Of a stretch of DNA of 64,000 nucleotides, positions 43,823 through 52,185 are shown piece after piece. Under the pieces are notes generated by a model that made no database searches, had not been told where the DNA came from, and saw only the letters and a list, made by a program, of their open reading frames with translations. Within the stretch, counting starts at the first letter, position 1; each line of letters begins with the position of its first letter. The translations under genes were made by a program, and so were the position numbers. Source of the DNA: Streptomyces sp. WAC 01529 (GTDB lineage Bacteria; Actinomycetota; Actinomycetes; Streptomycetales; Streptomycetaceae); the NCBI RefSeq assembly GCF_003945545.1, contig NZ_CP029617.1, positions 4,475,001 through 4,539,000 on the forward strand, written 5' to 3'.

Positions 43823-43896
43823 GCCGCCTTAGCTCAGATGGCCAGAGCAACGCACTCGTAATGCGTAGGTCTCGGGTTCGAATCCCGAAGGCGGCT
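43823..43896 (+). tRNA. tRNA-Thr (CGT)
   Basis: A 74-nt cloverleaf. The acceptor stem pairs GCCGCCT with AGGCGGC (43889-43895) and T43896 is the discriminator base. D arm AGCTCAGATGG, anticodon loop CTCGTAA with anticodon CGT (43857-43859) on stem ACGCA/TGCGT, and T arm CGGGTTCGAATCCCG. The 3' CCA is not encoded. Confidence 0.97.
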
Positions 43897-43902
43897 CTGT
43901 GG

Positions 43903-43942
43903 AAGCCCCAGGACTCACTCGCCGTGACCTGGGGCTTTTGCT
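43903..43942. terminator. Terminator after tRNA-Thr
   Basis: Arms AAGCCCCAGG (43903-43912) and CCTGGGGCTT (43928-43937), followed by TTGCTTTT on the plus strand. It ends the tRNA transcript. On the minus strand it follows the kinase gene by about 20 bp and may serve it as well. Confidence 0.9.
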
Positions 43943-43963
43943 TTTCCCGACTGGGAGCGGCGG

Positions 43964-45859
43964 TTATCTGTTCCAGTGCTGGGAGGTTTTGCCCGACTGG
44001 CAGGTCGAGGCTGAGATGCCGCCGCCGTAGGCCAGGTCCAGGCAGCCGCCGTTCGCGGTGCTTTTCAGGGTGTTGTTCGGGCCCCAGCGCCACAGGCGGG
44101 CCTCGCCCTGGGTGCAGTCGCCGACGAAGACCGCCTGGCCGAGCATGTTGGCGACCAGGCAGGAGCCGGACTCCTTGTTGACGACCTTGAAGCTGTTGTT
44201 CTCCGCGCTCACGGTGGACCATCTGGCGCTCGGGTCGCCGCAGGTGCCGTCGTCAGCGGCGCCGTAGACCTGGGTCAGGCAGGAGCCGTTGTCCGCGTTC
44301 TTCAGGCGGAACGGGCCCGAGGTGGGGTTCGAGGGAGCGTCCGTGTCGGTGTCGCTGCCCCCGTCGCCGCTCTCGTTGTCGCCGTCGGACGCGTCCGAGT
44401 CTGTGGAGCCGCCGTCGCCCTTGCCCTTGCCCTGGGAGGGGTTCTTTCCGTCGTTCGCGGTGTCCCCGTCCGACGCGTCGCCGTTCTTGCCCTTGCCCTG
44501 CGGCGCGTCTTCGTCGGTCTTGTCGCCGTCCGGGTCTTTGGGCTTCTTCGTTTTCTCTGTTTTGTCCGATTCCGGTTTGGCCGAGCCGTTCTTGTCCGGT
44601 GGCGCTGAGGGGTCCTTCGGGGCGGTCGCCGACGTGGAGGGGGGTGCGCCTGCCGCGCTGTCCGAGTTGGTGACGTAGGGGAGGTTCTGGAGCGCCAGTG
44701 TGGTGCCGGTGGCTATGACCACCACCGGGAGCACCGCCATCAGGGTGCGGGTGCGGCGGCGCGTGCGGCTGTCCTTGGGTGGGGCGGCGGGCGGGACTGC
44801 CTCCGGGGTGGGCTCGGGCGGTGGTGGTGCGGGGAGCTGGGTGGGGGGGTTCGCGGCGAACGCGGCGCGGCCCGCCAGGCGGTCCGTGATGAGCGGCGGC
44901 CAGGCGGGCGGGGTCGAAGGGCCTTCCCGCGCGGCCAGTTCGAGGAGTTCGGGGGCCGTCGGGCGGCCCTCGGGGTCCTTGTCCAGGCAGGCCGCGACGG
45001 CCTCGGCCAGGCGGGGGGCGAGGTGGCGGAGCGGGTCGAGGTCCGGGGTGTCGTGGACGATGCGGTAGAGCGGGCTGCCCTCGGCGCTGTCCTTGAACGG
45101 CCAGCGGCCGCTCGCCGCGTACGCGACCAGCAGGCCCAGCGTGAACATGTCCGAGGCGCTGGTCAACCGCCTTTTCCCCGAGGCCTGTTCGGGCGACATG
45201 TACGCGGGCGTGCCGACGATCAGACCCGTCTGGGTCAGCTGGCTCTGCTCCGCCGCGCGGGCGATGCCGAAGTCGATGAGCGTGACGCCGTCGAGGGTCA
45301 GCATGATGTTCGACGGTTTGAGGTCCCGGTGCACCATGCCGAGGGCGTGGACCGGCTCCAGGCCCGTCGCCAGCCCCCGCAGCAGCCGCCAGAGGGCGTC
45401 GGCCGGCAGCGGGCCGCCGTGCGGTTCGACGGCCTCCGTCAAGGTGATTCCGGGTACGTACGCGGTGGCGAACCACGGAGGTTCGGCGGTGCGGTCGCTC
45501 GCGAGCAGCGGCGCGGTGGCCCCGGCCGGCAGGCGCGCGAGGTTGTCCATCTCCTGCCCGAAACGGCATACGAATCCCTCGTCCTCGGCGACGACGGACG
45601 CCAGCATTTGCTTGACCGCCGCGTACCGCCCCTCGACGACGCCGAGGTAGACCCGGCCCATGCCGCCCGCCCCGAGGCGGCCCACCAGGGGGATCGTGCC
45701 GATCTGCCGCGGGTCCCGTTCGCGCAGCGGTTCGGCTCCGCTGCCCGTGAGGTCGAACCCGCCCTGCGCGTCTGCCCCGTTCACCGTCTCCCCGTTCACC
45801 GGCCTCCCGGCCGGACCCGTGCCGCTCCCGTGCGCACCCCCGTCCGCACGGACGGACAC
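43964..45859 (-). CDS. Membrane Ser/Thr protein kinase with ricin-type lectin tail
   Basis: A 631-residue Hanks-type kinase. The kinase domain is residues 55-320 with VGRLGAGGMGRVY, K83, HRDLKPSN (D179) and DFG (D196), followed by GTPAYMSPEQ. A proline-rich juxtamembrane stretch leads to a membrane segment (about 375-393). The outside part has an Asp/Gly/Lys-rich linker of about 110 residues and a beta-trefoil lectin domain (RICIN) with three blocks ending QHWN-like (SARW, RLWRW, SQHWNR). The lectin could sense a glycan. It may be regulated by the TetR-type protein through the site at 45917-45938. Confidence 0.92.
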   Translation of the reverse strand: MSVRADGGAHGSGTGPAGRPVNGETVNGADAQGGFDLTGSGAEPLRERDPRQIGTIPLVGRLGAGGMGRVYLGVVEGRYAAVKQMLASVVAEDEGFVCRFGQEMDNLARLPAGATAPLLASDRTAEPPWFATAYVPGITLTEAVEPHGGPLPADALWRLLRGLATGLEPVHALGMVHRDLKPSNIMLTLDGVTLIDFGIARAAEQSQLTQTGLIVGTPAYMSPEQASGKRRLTSASDMFTLGLLVAYAASGRWPFKDSAEGSPLYRIVHDTPDLDPLRHLAPRLAEAVAACLDKDPEGRPTAPELLELAAREGPSTPPAWPPLITDRLAGRAAFAANPPTQLPAPPPPEPTPEAVPPAAPPKDSRTRRRTRTLMAVLPVVVIATGTTLALQNLPYVTNSDSAAGAPPSTSATAPKDPSAPPDKNGSAKPESDKTEKTKKPKDPDGDKTDEDAPQGKGKNGDASDGDTANDGKNPSQGKGKGDGGSTDSDASDGDNESGDGGSDTDTDAPSNPTSGPFRLKNADNGSCLTQVYGAADDGTCGDPSARWSTVSAENNSFKVVNKESGSCLVANMLGQAVFVGDCTQGEARLWRWGPNNTLKSTANGGCLDLAYGGGISASTCQSGKTSQHWNR

Positions 45860-45916
45860 CGGCCCCGGCCGGGCCGGACATCAGTGTGGACCATCGGTCC
45901 CGCCGGGTGGAAGATC

Positions 45917-45938
45917 TTTCTAGAAAAGTGTTCCATTT
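45917..45938. promoter_or_regulatory. Operator-like site upstream of the lectin kinase gene
   Basis: TTTCTAGAAAA-N2-GTTC-N-A matches the TetR-locus palindrome at 46528-46550 in 16 of the first 19 positions. It lies 58 bp before the kinase start codon and just past the stop of the LppU-like gene. The right half has drifted (TTCCATTTT in place of TTCTAGAAA). Confidence 0.65.
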
Positions 45939-45944
45939 TGGGGT

Positions 45945-46487
45945 TTAGCGTGCGTACGAGCCGAGGCCCACCAGGCAGTAGACGTACTCGTTGATGGTCG
46001 AGCCGTTGAGGGTGTAGCGGTACGAGAAGGCGTACTGCGTCTTGGGGTTGTCCTTGCAGCGGCTCAGGTCGGAGGTGAGGGGGATCGTCTGGATCACCCG
46101 GTAGTGGGCGTCGGAGGCGGAGCAGGAGACCTCCTCCACTCCGCTGACCTCCTGGGCCGTCTCGGAGTCCGGCAGCGTTCCGTTGAGGCAGGTGCCCGAG
46201 GTGTACGGGGTCGGGGGCGCGCTCGTGGGGGCGGCGGCGGAGGGCGTCGGGGCCGCGGTGGGCGGTTCGTACGTCGTCTCCGAGAGGGCCGACGGGGTGG
46301 CGTGGGTCGGTGGGGTGGACGAGGCGGTGTCGTCATCGTCTCCCTGGTTCAGGACCAGGGTGGCGATGAGTACGGCGCCGGCGACGCCGAGCACCGCCAG
46401 GCAGCCGCGGGCGCCGCCGGAACCGCGTGGTGCGGGGTTCGGCCGCGGCGGAGGAGTGGGCGACATGGGAGACGTGGGTTCGGACAC
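45945..46487 (-). CDS. LppU-like membrane or secreted protein
   Basis: A 180-residue protein starting at GTG 46487, with a Pro-rich N-terminus, one membrane segment (CLAVLGVAGAVLIATLVL, about 29-46), a Ser/Thr/Pro-rich linker and a C-terminal domain with CLNGTLPDSETAQEVSGVEEVSC, which fits the actinobacterial LppU family. Four Cys in the domain can form two disulfides. Function unknown. CACACT 7 bases upstream of GTG suggests a leaderless mRNA. It is divergent from tetR across the operator and oriented as the kinase, so one promoter may serve both. Confidence 0.7.
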   Translation of the reverse strand: MSEPTSPMSPTPPPRPNPAPRGSGGARGCLAVLGVAGAVLIATLVLNQGDDDDTASSTPPTHATPSALSETTYEPPTAAPTPSAAAPTSAPPTPYTSGTCLNGTLPDSETAQEVSGVEEVSCSASDAHYRVIQTIPLTSDLSRCKDNPKTQYAFSYRYTLNGSTINEYVYCLVGLGSYAR

Positions 46488-46527
46488 GGGGTCAGTGTGG
46501 GGGAGACGGGTGGTCTTTTGAAGTGGA

Positions 46528-46550
46528 TTTCTAGAAAACAGTTCTAGAAA
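46528..46550. promoter_or_regulatory. TTTCTAGAA-N5-TTCTAGAAA operator of the tetR locus
   Basis: A perfect 9-bp inverted repeat with 5-bp spacer (46528-46536 and 46542-46550). It lies 39 bp before the tetR ATG and 41 bp before the LppU-like GTG, between the divergent genes, the usual place for a TetR operator. The half-site TTCTAGAA is itself palindromic. Confidence 0.8.
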
Positions 46551-46588
46551 TTGTGTGGGGTGCGCAGGGGTTTACGCTGGTGGACACC

Positions 46589-47182
46589 ATGAGCCCCAAG
46601 CAGCAACGTGGCGCGGAAACCGCCGAGCGCCTCCTGGACGCCGCCCTCCAGGTGTACGCCGAGTCGGGGGAGCAGGGCGTCACCGTCAGCGCTCTCACCA
46701 AGGCCAGCGGTGTCAGCCTCGGCAGCCTCTACCACCACTTCGGCAGCGTCGATGGCCTCATGCGCGTCCTGTTGCTGCGCTGGCTCGGGCGTCTGCTCGA
46801 GGAACTGGCCGGGGGCGTGGAGCGGGCCCGTACGGCCAAGGGGGCCGTGCGTGCGCTCGTACGGGTGTATCTGACGTTCATCCAGGAGCATCCGGACGCC
46901 TCGCGGCTTCTGCACTCCTCCTATGCCGACCGGGTCGGCATGGCGCAGGCCGCCCAGTTGCGTGACGCGCAGGAGGCCAGGCTGTCGCCGCTGACCGCCT
47001 GGGTGCGGCTGCACACGGAGTCGGGGGAGATCGCGGCGCTGGAGGCGCCGATGGTCGAGGCGCTGGTCATGGGGCCGATCGTCGCGACCGCGCGGCGCTG
47101 GCTCTCCGGCATCGACGACGCCGACCTCGATCAGGCCGCGCGGGTGCTTCCCGAGCGGATCTGGCGGTCCATCAGCCCCTGA
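46589..47182 (+). CDS. TetR-family transcriptional regulator
   Basis: A 197-residue regulator from ATG 46589. The HTH reads GVTVSALTKASGVSLGSLYHHFGSVDGLMRVLLLRWLGR (about residues 28-65), the standard TetR_N domain. The C-terminal ligand domain contains a single Cys-free helical bundle and resembles no known subgroup. TACGCT 10 bases before the ATG may be the -10. The start at GTG 46553 would overlap the operator. It is divergent from the LppU-like gene and probably controls itself, that gene and perhaps the lectin kinase. Confidence 0.92.
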   Translation: MSPKQQRGAETAERLLDAALQVYAESGEQGVTVSALTKASGVSLGSLYHHFGSVDGLMRVLLLRWLGRLLEELAGGVERARTAKGAVRALVRVYLTFIQEHPDASRLLHSSYADRVGMAQAAQLRDAQEARLSPLTAWVRLHTESGEIAALEAPMVEALVMGPIVATARRWLSGIDDADLDQAARVLPERIWRSISP

Positions 47183-47223
47183 AGGCGGGGTTATGGCGAG
47201 CTCCGGCCGGGGAGCGATCGGGC

Positions 47224-47895
47224 ATGGTCGAAAAGGGTGCGGGGACGGGCGGGGCAGGGGCTGGGCCCGGGGGTGACGTGGGGGCTGCGGCCGCGGTCGG
47301 GACGGCGGCGGAAGTGGCCGCTCGGTACGGGCTGCGGGCCCTGCCGGTGGAGGGAGGTCTGTATCGGCGGACCTGGGCCGGTCCGCCGGATGCCGCCGGA
47401 CGGCCGGCCGGCTCGGCGATCATCGTGCTGCTGACCAGCGCTCCGGGCGACTTCTCCGCCCTGCACCGGCTGCCCGTCGACGAGGTCTGGCACTTCTACG
47501 AGGGTGACGCCCTGGAGCTGCTGCTCCTCGCGCCCGACGGCACGGACCGCCTCGTGGTGCTGGGACGGGACGGGTGCGTCCAGTTCGTCGTCCCGGCGGG
47601 CACGTGGATGGGGGCGCGGACCTCGGGCGGTGGGCGGTACGGGTGGTCGCTGTTCGGGACGACGATGGCGCCCGGTTTCCTGCCCCGGGACTACGAGGGT
47701 GGCGAGGCGGAGGAGCTGTGCGCGCGGTATCCGGGCAGGGCGGGCCTCATCCGGGAGCTGTGCAGGGTGGGGGCGCCAGTGCGGATGGGGGAGTCGGATC
47801 AGGAGGCGGAGCCGATGCGGGTGGGGGAGCCGGGCCGGGTGGGGGAGCCGGGGCAGGGTGTCGGCTCGGGGCGGGGAGGAGAGGGCGATAAGTGA
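47224..47895 (+). CDS. DUF985-type cupin domain protein
   Basis: A 223-residue protein whose core (about residues 30-185) matches the DUF985 cupin: LPVEGGLYRRTW, ALHRLPVDEVWHFYEGDALELLLLAPDG, and VPAGTWMGARTSGGGRYGWSLFGTTMAPGF. The two His in LHRLP and VWHFYEG and Glu in YEGD can bind a metal. The function is unknown. The last 30 residues are repeats of MRVGEPGRVGEPG. Its stop overlaps the region just before the SDR gene. The two may be co-transcribed. Confidence 0.82.
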   Translation: MVEKGAGTGGAGAGPGGDVGAAAAVGTAAEVAARYGLRALPVEGGLYRRTWAGPPDAAGRPAGSAIIVLLTSAPGDFSALHRLPVDEVWHFYEGDALELLLLAPDGTDRLVVLGRDGCVQFVVPAGTWMGARTSGGGRYGWSLFGTTMAPGFLPRDYEGGEAEELCARYPGRAGLIRELCRVGAPVRMGESDQEAEPMRVGEPGRVGEPGQGVGSGRGGEGDK

Positions 47896-47917
47896 GAGGG
47901 GGAGCGGGGGCTCCGGC

Positions 47918-49006
47918 GTGCGGCGGGCTCTGCGGGACGACGGCTTGCCGGGGCTGGCCGGGCGCGTCGCTCTGGTGACCGGGGCCAGTGGCGGCGTGGG
48001 GGCCGGGATCGCGTGGCGGTTCGCGCAGGCCGGGGCGGCGGTCGTGGTGCATTACCGGCGGGGGGAGGCGCGGGCCCGGGAGTTGGTCGAGCGGATCCGG
48101 GACGGGGGCGGGGAGGCGGTCGCCCTGGCGGCGGATCTCACCCGGGAGGAGGAGTGCGAGCGCCTCGTGGAAGCCGCGTACGCCTGGAAGGGGCGGCTGG
48201 ACGCGCTCGTCAACAACGCGGGGATTCAGCCTGTGCGGAGCCTCGCCGAGATGACGGCCGCGGACTGGCGGGAGCTGGCCGAGGCGAACGTGACCAGTGC
48301 GTTCTGCTGCACGCAGGCCGCGGCTAGGCGTATGGCTCGGCGGGAGGGGGACGGGGGCGGGAGCGGGCGCGGAGACGGGGGCGGGGACGGGATCGGGCGC
48401 GGGAGCGGCCACGGGGACGGGAGCGGGACCGGCTACGGGGGCGGGGGCGGGCGCGGGAGCGGGCACGGGGACGGGGACGGGCGCGGGAGCGGACACGGAG
48501 ACGGGGACGGGGGCGGGAGCGGCCACGGGCACGGAGACGGGGACGGGGGCGGGAGCGGCCACGGGCACGGAGACGGGGACGGGGGCGGGCGCGGGAGCGG
48601 GAGCGGGCACAGAGACGAGGACGGGGGCACGGGTTGGGGCGGGGGAGGGGGCGGTTCGATTACGCAGATCGCGTCCATCGAGGGGTCGCGCCCTGGCCCC
48701 GGCCACGCCCACTACAGCGCGTCGAAAGCGGCCCTGATGATGTTCGCCCGCTCGGCCGCGCTGGAGTACGGGGCGTGGGGCATCCGCGTCAACAGCGTCT
48801 CCCCCGGCCTCATCGACCGGCCCGGCCTCGCCGAGGAGTGGCCGGAGGGCGTGGAGCGGTGGGGAAGGGCGGCGCCGCTCGGCCGGCTCGGACGCCCTGA
48901 GGACGTCGGCAGCGCCTGCGTGTTCCTCGCGTCGGACGCGGCGTCGTGGATTACGGGGGTCGACCTGGTGGTTGATGGCGGGGTGGGAGTGGCCCCCGTG
49001 TGGTAG
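47918..49006 (+). CDS. SDR-family oxidoreductase with a Gly/Asp/His-rich insertion
   Basis: A 362-residue short-chain dehydrogenase. The Rossmann motif ALVTGASGGVGAGIA, the NNAGIQPV motif, catalytic S in QIASIEG and Y-x3-K in HYSASKAA are all present, with Ser 13 residues before Tyr as normal. Between helix AARRMARRE and the strand SITQIAS lies an insertion of about 103 residues made only of G, D, S, R and H. It falls on the surface loop before strand 5, so the fold can survive. Normal members are about 250 residues. I start at GTG 47918. A longer frame from 47504 runs through the cupin gene and is not used. Confidence 0.82.
   Translation: MRRALRDDGLPGLAGRVALVTGASGGVGAGIAWRFAQAGAAVVVHYRRGEARARELVERIRDGGGEAVALAADLTREEECERLVEAAYAWKGRLDALVNNAGIQPVRSLAEMTAADWRELAEANVTSAFCCTQAAARRMARREGDGGGSGRGDGGGDGIGRGSGHGDGSGTGYGGGGGRGSGHGDGDGRGSGHGDGDGGGSGHGHGDGDGGGSGHGHGDGDGGGRGSGSGHRDEDGGTGWGGGGGGSITQIASIEGSRPGPGHAHYSASKAALMMFARSAALEYGAWGIRVNSVSPGLIDRPGLAEEWPEGVERWGRAAPLGRLGRPEDVGSACVFLASDAASWITGVDLVVDGGVGVAPVW
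48346..48653 (+). repeat. Coding minisatellite inside the SDR gene
   Basis: About 300 bp built from 6-bp units such as GGGGAC, GGGGGC, GGGAGC and GGCCAC. A longer 36-bp unit, starting GGCCACGGGCACGGAGACGG, occurs at 48521-48556 and again at 48557-48589, the second copy identical until its last bases. All unit lengths are multiples of three, so the frame is kept whatever the copy number. Confidence 0.9.
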
Positions 49007-49127
49007 CCCGGGTCCGCTCGGTGAACCGGGGTTGCCCGGCCGTTTTGGCCGCCGGATGGCCGCCGGACGGCCGCCCGCCCAGGCGGCGCCGGGGTGATAC
49101 GTGCCCGGGCCCGGGGCGGGGGCCGCG

Positions 49128-49772
49128 TCAGTGGTTCAGGTAGGCCAGGACCGCAAGGACCCGGCGGTTGTCCGTGTCCGAGGGGGGCAGCCCGAGCTTG
49201 GGGAAGATGTTGCCGATGTGCTTGGCGACCGCCTTCTCCGAGATGAACAGCGCCTCCGCGATCCCCGCGTTCGAACGGCCCTGCGCCAGACACTCCAGGA
49301 CCTCCCGCTCGCGGCCCGTGAGCGCCGCCATCGCGGTGTCGCGGGCCTTGCGGACCAGGAGCTGGGAGATCACCTCGGGGTCCATGGCCGTACCGCCCCG
49401 GGCGACCCGTTCGATCGTCCCGATGAACTGCGCGCCGTTGGAGACCCGGTCCTTCAGTACGTAGCCGACCCCCTCGGAGCCGGTGGCCAGCAACTCATGG
49501 GCGTACAACGGTTCCACATACTGGGAGAGCAGCAGTACCGGCAGGCCCGGCACGCGGCCGCGTGCCTCCACGGCCGCGCGCAGGCCCTCGTCGCTGAAGC
49601 CCGGCGGGAGCCGGACATCGACGATCGCGACGTCCGGCCGCAGGTCCATGAGCGCGGCGAGCAGCTCGGGGCCGTTGTCGACGGCCGCGGCGACCTCGTG
49701 CCCGAAGGCGGTGAGGAGGCGGGCGAGGCCGTCCCTCAGCAGGAAGTGGTCTTCGGCGAGGACAACGCGCAC
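49128..49772 (-). CDS. NarL/LuxR-family response regulator
   Basis: A 214-residue regulator. The receiver holds acidic E7/D8, phospho-acceptor D52 (VAIVDVRLP) and Lys in GYVLKDRV. The output HTH is LTGREREVLECLAQGRSNAGIAEALFISEKAVAKHIGNIFPKLGL. The start overlaps the end of the sensor kinase gene by 37 bp, so the pair is translated together. Targets are not evident. It is one of many Streptomyces pairs with a HisKA_3 kinase. Confidence 0.93.
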   Translation of the reverse strand: MRVVLAEDHFLLRDGLARLLTAFGHEVAAAVDNGPELLAALMDLRPDVAIVDVRLPPGFSDEGLRAAVEARGRVPGLPVLLLSQYVEPLYAHELLATGSEGVGYVLKDRVSNGAQFIGTIERVARGGTAMDPEVISQLLVRKARDTAMAALTGREREVLECLAQGRSNAGIAEALFISEKAVAKHIGNIFPKLGLPPSDTDNRRVLAVLAYLNH

Positions 49773-51181
49773 GGCACCTCCAGCGTCACCGTCGTCGGGC
49801 CGCCGAGTGGACTGCTCACGGTGAGCACGCCGTCGAAGGTGGCCAGCCGCTGTTCTATGCCGCGCAGGCCGGTTCCCCGGGTGGCATCGGCGCCGCCGCG
49901 GCCGTCGTCGGTGACCTTGATGCGGAGTGTGCCGGGGGTGGGACCCGTCCGGGTGGCCGTATCCGTGCCCGTGCCCCTATCCGTGCCCGTATCGATATCC
50001 GGCTCGTAGTCAGGTCGGGCCGGCTCGTGGCTGATGTCGATCCGGGCCCGCCCGGCCCCCGAGTGCTTCGCGGCGTTGGTCATCAGCTCCGAGACGGCGA
50101 AGTACGCGGCCGACTCCACCGGTGGCTCGGGGCGCGCGGGCAGGTCGGCCCGGACCTCGGTCCTGAGCGGGCTGATCAGCGCCAGGGAGCGTACGGCGTC
50201 GGCGAGGCCGCGGTCCGCGAGGACCGGCGGGTGGATCCCGCGGACCAGGTCGCGCAGTTCCTGAAGTGCCTTCGTGGAGTTCTCGCGGGCCTCGGCGAGG
50301 AGGGCGCGCACGGCCTCGGGGTTCGATTCGAGCAGGTGCTCGGCGGCATCGAGCGTCATGCCCATCGCCACCAGGCGGGCCTGGGCGCCGTCGTGCAGAT
50401 CGCGTTCGATGCGGCGGATCTCGGCCATCTGCGTGTCGACGGCTGCCGTACGGGTCGTGGTGAGGTGGTCGATGCGGTGTGCCATCTCGGCCATCTCCGC
50501 GCGCAGTTCGTCCTCGCTGGGGGCGAGCATCGCCCGCAGGTAGCGCTCGTGGAGGCTTACGGCCCTGGGCGCGGCCCAGCGGAACGCGAGCGGGAACTGA
50601 AGGGCGCCGAGCACCCCCGCGAGGGCGGCCGTCGGCCAGTTCTGGACCGGGACGAACAGGTACCAGATGCTGTCCCACTCCTGGGAGAGCCGCACCCCGA
50701 ACACCGCGGTGAGCAGCCCCCACACCCCGCTGAGGACGAGCGCGAGCGGGGCGAAGGCGATCAGTCCGCCGACGTACGGGTGGAGGTTCGCCCACCGCCA
50801 GTCCCGCCACACCTGCCCCTCCCTGCTCGCCAACTGGGCGCGCAGGGCGGCGCCCTGGTCCGCCGACGGCAGCTCGGGGTACGGGGCCGGGAAGTCCCGG
50901 CCCGACCACTCCTCGGCCAGCTGCCGCTGCCGGTCGGCCAGTTTCCGTACGCTCTTCACGGCTCTCGGGAGCAGTTTGGCGCGTAGGCCGCTCATGAAGA
51001 AGAGGTGGGCGTGGGTGGTCCAGAGCGAGACCCAGAGCGCCCGGAGGGACAGGCCCCACAGGAGCAGGGAGCGTGTGAAGGCGCCGGGGTGTGCGGGACT
51101 TCGCGTCGGGTGCGGCTTCTTCGGCCCCGGTGGGCGTGGTTGTGGTTGTGGCTGTGGCTGTGGGTCCGTGGTGGTGGGCAT
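49736..51181 (-). CDS. HisKA_3-type sensor histidine kinase
   Basis: A 481-residue kinase. A short Pro/Gln-rich start and four hydrophobic segments (about 37-65 and 145-200) make up the sensor. The dimerisation box IRRIERDLHDGAQARLVAMGM holds the phospho-His, followed by an HATPase with ELMTNAAKHSGAGRARI and VTDDGRGGAD. A 25-residue insert of TGTDRGTGTDT repeats, absent from relatives, lies within the HATPase domain between the N box and the D box. ATG 51181 has GGGGGA upstream. It is co-translated with the response regulator. Confidence 0.9.
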   Translation of the reverse strand: MPTTTDPQPQPQPQPRPPGPKKPHPTRSPAHPGAFTRSLLLWGLSLRALWVSLWTTHAHLFFMSGLRAKLLPRAVKSVRKLADRQRQLAEEWSGRDFPAPYPELPSADQGAALRAQLASREGQVWRDWRWANLHPYVGGLIAFAPLALVLSGVWGLLTAVFGVRLSQEWDSIWYLFVPVQNWPTAALAGVLGALQFPLAFRWAAPRAVSLHERYLRAMLAPSEDELRAEMAEMAHRIDHLTTTRTAAVDTQMAEIRRIERDLHDGAQARLVAMGMTLDAAEHLLESNPEAVRALLAEARENSTKALQELRDLVRGIHPPVLADRGLADAVRSLALISPLRTEVRADLPARPEPPVESAAYFAVSELMTNAAKHSGAGRARIDISHEPARPDYEPDIDTGTDRGTGTDTATRTGPTPGTLRIKVTDDGRGGADATRGTGLRGIEQRLATFDGVLTVSSPLGGPTTVTLEVPCALSSPKTTSC

Positions 51182-51341
51182 GGTGATCCCCCTGTGTTCC
51201 CCGTGAGGCCTGTTCGCCTTGTTCCGTATGTCTCTGATCTGCGGGTTCGTGCGGCCGTGGGGTTCATTATGGGGCGGTCACCGGGCAGAAGTCGGTGGAG
51301 AAAACTCCCCTCTTCGCCGGGCTTCGCAGAGGGCGCGGGGG

Positions 51342-52157
51342 TCAGGCGCGGGGCGCGGTGACGCGGGCCAGCCAGGCGTGGACCGCCGCGTTGAACTCGG
51401 CGGGCCGTTCCAGGTTCGGCAGGTGCGCGGCAGACTCGACGACGTTCAGTACGGAGTCGGGTAGCGCGGCGTGCATGGCCTCGGCGTCGGCGACCGGGGT
51501 GTAGGTGTCGTCGCGGCCCACGACCACGAGGGCCGGAACGGCGACCCGCGTCAACAGGGCCCGGTAGTCGGGGCGTTCGGCCCGGCCGCGCAGGGCGGCG
51601 GCCGCTCCCTCGGGCGGGGCGGCGAGCATCATCCGGTGGACGTACGCGGAGGCTTCCTCGTTGTACGACGCCACCATCTTGTCCCGCACCTCGTCCGCGT
51701 AGCCCTTCATGCCCTCGGCGAGCAGCCGGTCCGCGAGCGAGTTGCGGGCGGCCTTGCCCTCCGGGGTCTCGGCGGCGGGGAAGGTGTCCGCGAGGAGGAG
51801 GCCCGTGACGCGCTCCGGGAACAGGCGGTAGCACTCCATCGCGATCTGGCCGCCCATGGAGAGGCCGCCGAGTGCGAACTCCCTTACGCCCAGGTGGTCC
51901 AGGAGCGCGGCGAGGTCCTCGGCGAAGGTGGCGAAGTCCGTGGTGCCAGGGACGACGGTCGACGCGCCGTAGCCGCGGAGGTCGGGGGTGATGACGCGGT
52001 GGGTCGCGGCGAAGGCCTCGCGTTGCGGGGTCCACATGGAGCGGTCGAAGGGGTGGCCGTGGAGGAGTACGAGGGTGGGGTGGGGGTCGGTGTGCGGTTC
52101 GGCCTCGCCTGTGTCGTCGTAACCGATGGTGACGCCGTTGAGCTGTGCGGTTGCCAT
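51342..52157 (-). CDS. Alpha/beta-fold hydrolase
   Basis: A 271-residue alpha/beta hydrolase with oxyanion motif LLHGHPFDRSMW, nucleophile S in LGGLSMGGQIAM, acid D in VVGRDDTYTP and H in ESAAHLPNLERP. It resembles the 3-oxoadipate enol-lactonase / RsbQ group, but the substrate is unknown. The first 25 residues include a short His/Pro/Asp insert. It is divergent from the MocR-like regulator, and the shared upstream region carries two direct copies of CGGTGCAAT, so it is the likely target of that regulator. Confidence 0.87.
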   Translation of the reverse strand: MATAQLNGVTIGYDDTGEAEPHTDPHPTLVLLHGHPFDRSMWTPQREAFAATHRVITPDLRGYGASTVVPGTTDFATFAEDLAALLDHLGVREFALGGLSMGGQIAMECYRLFPERVTGLLLADTFPAAETPEGKAARNSLADRLLAEGMKGYADEVRDKMVASYNEEASAYVHRMMLAAPPEGAAAALRGRAERPDYRALLTRVAVPALVVVGRDDTYTPVADAEAMHAALPDSVLNVVESAAHLPNLERPAEFNAAVHAWLARVTAPRA

Positions 52158-52185
52158 GGAAGGAGGCTAGGTCGGGTCAACTGCC

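Noticed and set aside
47504..47917. Long upstream extension of the SDR frame
   Set aside because: It runs antiphase through the cupin gene, which has a clear DUF985 core. The SDR fold starts only after GTG 47918.
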